Origin: Clostridiales bacterium
GTDB taxonomy: Bacteria; Bacillota; Clostridia; Christensenellales; Aristaeellaceae
DNA length: 64,000 nucleotides
Assembly: GCA_015056315.1 (NCBI GenBank)
Contig: SVGN01000001.1
Coordinates: forward strand, 62,001-126,000
Direction of reading: 5' to 3'
Translations under genes and position numbers: made by a program
Notes under the pieces: generated by a model
The model's input: only the letters and a program-made list of their open reading frames with translations
What the model was told of the DNA's origin: nothing
Database searches by the model: none
Shown: positions 61,660 through 64,000 of the stretch, one piece after another
Numbering within the stretch: position 1 is the stretch's first letter
Layout of the letters: each line of letters opens with the position of its first letter

Positions 61660-63432
61660 ATGCCCGAAGTTCATGGTAACCTGGAAGGGATCCGGAAAAG
61701 TATATTGGATGAGATGGCTGCGTTCTACGATATGCAGCTCGATAACGATATTTTCATGCCGCAGGACTTGCTTCAAAGCCTCTGCGGCTATTCTGCGTTT
61801 CTCAATCGGGAGATCGCACTCTACATTACCCGTGATGGCGAGATCGCCGATGTGTTCGTCGGCAAGGCCGCCAGCATCGACCTGCCGGATGTTCGCCTGC
61901 GCCGCTCCGAGCGCCGCCTGAGCATGATCCGCTGCATCCACACCCACCCCAGCGGCACCGGCATGCTCAGCGATGTGGATATCAGTGCCCTTACCAGCAT
62001 GCGCTTTGATGCCATGTGTGCCGTAGGCGTTGCCCAGGACGGTCACCCCACCAGCGTGCAGTGCGCATTCCTTGATCCCGCCTCGCCGGATGGGGTCAAC
62101 CGCACGGAGGTGCTCAATGCCCGCAAGCTGCCCCAACAGGAGTGGATGACCCTGATCGACGAAGCCGATAAGGCATACTACTCCGAGCTCAAGGAAGAGA
62201 AGGATGGCTTGGAAAGAGCCGTTCTGGTGGGCATCGAAAACGAGCAATCGCTGGATGAACTGCAGGAGCTTGCCAAGACCGCAGGCGCAGAAACGGTGCT
62301 GCGGGTCTTGCAGAAGCGCCCCACGCCCGATACCGCTTTCTGCATCGGCAAGGGCAAGGCGGAGGAGCTGGCGCTGCGCTGCCAGGCCGTCAATGCTGAT
62401 GTGGTCATCTTCGATAATGAGCTTTCCGGCGTGATGCAGAAGAATCTGGAGGAGATGCTGCGGGTAAAGGTGGTAGACCGTACCGCACTGATCCTGGATA
62501 TCTTCGCTGCCCGTGCCTCCACCCGGGAGGGCAAGCTGCAGGTGGAAATGGCTCAGCTGCAATACCGCAGCCAGCGCCTGCTGGGCCAGGGCCTTGTGCT
62601 CAGCCGTCTGGCAGGCGGCATCGGCACCAGAGGCCCCGGCGAAAGCAAGCTGGAGGTCAACCGCCGCCGCATCCGTGAAAGACTCACCGACCTGCGCCGG
62701 GAGCTGGAGCAGATCGAGAAGCAGCGTAACCTGCGCCGCCAGAACCGCGAGAAGAACAACATCCCCGTGGTGGCGCTGGTGGGTTACACCAACGCGGGCA
62801 AATCCACGCTGTTCAACCTGCTCACCGGCTCCGATGTGTATGCCATGGATCAGCTCTTTGCCACGCTGGACAGCGTATCCCGCCCGGCGGTGCTGCCTCA
62901 TGGCGGTAAGATCCTCCTGGTGGATACGGTAGGCTTCATCCGTAAGCTGCCCCACGATCTGGTCAAGGCCTTCCGCGCTACGCTGGAGGAAGCCAAGCTG
63001 GCTGATGTGCTGGTGATCGTATCCGATGCGGCAGACAAGGAGCTTCCGCTCCGCCACCAGACCGTTGAGGAGGTCCTGGACAGCCTCGATGCCACCGAGG
63101 CCCCCAGGATCGATGCCCTCAACAAATGCGACCTGTGCCCGGCGGGGGAGGATCTGCTCCCCGGTGCGGTGCGCATCAGCGCCAAAACCGGCGAAGGCAC
63201 CGATGCCCTTCTGGCGAAGATCGAGGAAGCGCTGGATGCAGGTACACAGGAAGTACAATTCCTCCTGCCCTTCGACCAGTACCAGCTGATGGCCAAAATG
63301 CGCAAGCTGGGCAGCGTGCTCTCGGAGGAGTATGTGAACGAGGGCGCTCTGGTCACCATGCGCCTTGGCACGCAGGAGCTTGCTTACCTTGCGCAGACAG
63401 GTGTAAAAATCTTGGATAAGAACAGAAAGTAG
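61660..63432 (+). CDS. hflX: GTPase HflX with N-terminal JAMM-like domain
   Basis: HflX splits stalled ribosomes. The product is about 590 residues, far longer than the usual 360-430. Residues about 190-590 are classic HflX: a GTP-independent domain with GKGKAEELALRC, GGIGTRGPGESKLEVNRR, then Walker A GYTNAGKST near 376, VDTVGFIRKLPH and LNKCDLC. The first 190 residues contain IHTHPSGTGMLSDVD (His94, His96, Ser104, Asp107), exactly the JAMM pattern H-T-H-x7-S-x2-D. The ATG at 61660 follows GAAAGGAAGG. It lies 23 bp after iscU. Confidence 0.92.
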   Translation: MPEVHGNLEGIRKSILDEMAAFYDMQLDNDIFMPQDLLQSLCGYSAFLNREIALYITRDGEIADVFVGKAASIDLPDVRLRRSERRLSMIRCIHTHPSGTGMLSDVDISALTSMRFDAMCAVGVAQDGHPTSVQCAFLDPASPDGVNRTEVLNARKLPQQEWMTLIDEADKAYYSELKEEKDGLERAVLVGIENEQSLDELQELAKTAGAETVLRVLQKRPTPDTAFCIGKGKAEELALRCQAVNADVVIFDNELSGVMQKNLEEMLRVKVVDRTALILDIFAARASTREGKLQVEMAQLQYRSQRLLGQGLVLSRLAGGIGTRGPGESKLEVNRRRIRERLTDLRRELEQIEKQRNLRRQNREKNNIPVVALVGYTNAGKSTLFNLLTGSDVYAMDQLFATLDSVSRPAVLPHGGKILLVDTVGFIRKLPHDLVKAFRATLEEAKLADVLVIVSDAADKELPLRHQTVEEVLDSLDATEAPRIDALNKCDLCPAGEDLLPGAVRISAKTGEGTDALLAKIEEALDAGTQEVQFLLPFDQYQLMAKMRKLGSVLSEEYVNEGALVTMRLGTQELAYLAQTGVKILDKNRK

Positions 63433-63461
63433 TTGCTAAAATATTACGTAACTGATAAAAT
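63433..63461 (+). promoter_or_regulatory. Predicted promoter of the VanY-type gene
   Basis: TTGCTA (63433-63438), 17-bp spacer, TAAAAT (63456-63461), directly after the hflX stop. Confidence 0.65.
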
Positions 63462-63483
63462 AGATTGAAGGGAGTGAGTGGAA

Positions 63484-64000
63484 TTGGCGCTGGAGAAGAT
63501 CATTGCGGTCATTGCTCTCTCCGCCACTTTGCTGGATGGCAGTCTGGATGCCGCCATGCCTGATAAGAATATCGATGGTTCGGTATTTATCATCAATCGC
63601 CAGCACAGTGTAAGCAGGCGCTATGTTCCCTCCGATCTGCGTAAGGCAGAGACCTACGGTGTTTCGCAGCAGATGCGCACCGAGGCCGCCACAGCGCTGG
63701 AGCAGCTTTTCGAGGCTGCCAAGGAGGCAGGCGTACCGCTTTCCACCGTTTCCGGCTATCGCAGCTACTCCAAACAGGCAACCATCTATCAGCGCAAGGT
63801 AGACAGCATCGGCAGAAAGGCAGCAGACCGCATCTCTGCCCGCCCCGGTACCAGCGAACATCAGCTGGGCCTTGCGATGGATATTGCCAAAAAAGGCGCT
63901 TCTTCCCTCACAACGGCCTTTGCCAATACGCCGCAGGGTCAGTGGGTCATGGAGAACGCACACCGCTACGGTTTCATCATTCGTTATCTTAAAGATTACG
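63484..64000 (+). CDS. D-alanyl-D-alanine carboxypeptidase, VanY/M15B family (3' end outside window)
   Basis: The frame is open to the window edge (172 codons visible). A short hydrophobic N-terminus (KIIAVIALSATLL) suggests a signal or anchor. The M15 metallopeptidase motifs are SGYRSYSKQ, then ARPGTSEHQLGLAMDIA with the zinc-binding His and Asp. The third ligand should lie beyond the edge. It trims the D-Ala end of peptidoglycan stem peptides. A TTG start at 63484 suits AGGGAG at 63469-63474; GTG 63478 is in frame but only 3 bp from that site. Confidence 0.88.
   Translation, partial: MALEKIIAVIALSATLLDGSLDAAMPDKNIDGSVFIINRQHSVSRRYVPSDLRKAETYGVSQQMRTEAATALEQLFEAAKEAGVPLSTVSGYRSYSKQATIYQRKVDSIGRKAADRISARPGTSEHQLGLAMDIAKKGASSLTTAFANTPQGQWVMENAHRYGFIIRYLKDY

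Overview
The window looks like chromosomal DNA of an endospore-forming, anaerobic Gram-positive bacterium of the class Clostridia. The base composition is fairly GC-rich, with strong AAGGAGG-type ribosome binding sites and frequent GTG/TTG starts. Evidence for the placement: dipicolinate synthase genes (dpaA, dpaB); an Asp23-AmaP-DUF2273 envelope set followed by nusB-folD-xseA-xseB-ispA, as in Bacillus/Clostridium; an FtsQ(DivIB)-FtsA-FtsZ cluster behind murA; GerMN lipoproteins; a GGGtGRT protein paired with a NifU-like protein; and a PduL-type phosphotransacylase. The genus cannot be fixed from the sequence alone.

Layout. 1-5.1 kb: peptidoglycan precursor and divisome genes (murA, divIB, ftsA, ftsZ). 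5.2-11.4 kb: a YkvI-like membrane protein, a maltose phosphorylase, dpaAB and a secreted DUF3298-type protein. 11.4-14.3 kb: ftsK/spoIIIE. 14.5-21.3 kb: Asp23/AmaP/DUF2273, then nusB, a TsaD paralogue, folD, xseA, xseB, ispA. 21.3-24.7 kb: a YuiD-like protein, a small membrane protein and a cysteine desulfurase/thiI pair. 24.7-29.6 kb: cggR-pgk-tpiA-gpmI. 29.6-38.5 kb (minus strand): a CapA-like protein, two GerMN lipoproteins behind a two-component system, a zinc-ribbon membrane protein, a small acidic protein and rplS. 38.8-40.7 kb: a TetR regulator, a frameshifted pduL and dut. 40.9-45.1 kb: a SipW signal peptidase operon with TasA-like and pilin-like substrates. 45.3-50.6 kb: the GGGtGRT/NifU-like pair, Nudix, XRE-S24, MATE and UDG-like genes. 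50.7 kb: tRNA-Leu(CAA). 51-54 kb: a GGDEF-EAL protein. 54.3-56.1 kb: a second, SipW-less locus of SipW-type secreted proteins. 56.3-59.5 kb: an RNase PH-RdgB fusion, a phosphodiesterase and an amidase. 59.6-63.4 kb: rrf2-iscS-iscU and hflX. 63.5 kb to the end: a truncated VanY-type peptidase.

How the parts fit. Most of the window is ordinary core housekeeping. The accessory interest lies in the surface-fibre modules (the SipW operon with its Gln/Pro-rich signal peptidase, and the separate substrate locus), with a bifunctional c-di-GMP-type protein encoded between them. It also lies in the response regulator-kinase-GerMN operon, whose order resembles actinobacterial MtrA-MtrB-LpqB. An HflX GTPase has a complete JAMM-type metalloprotease motif in its N-terminal domain. 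Predicted promoters are often of the form TTGC(A/N)-16/18-TATAAT rather than TTGACA.
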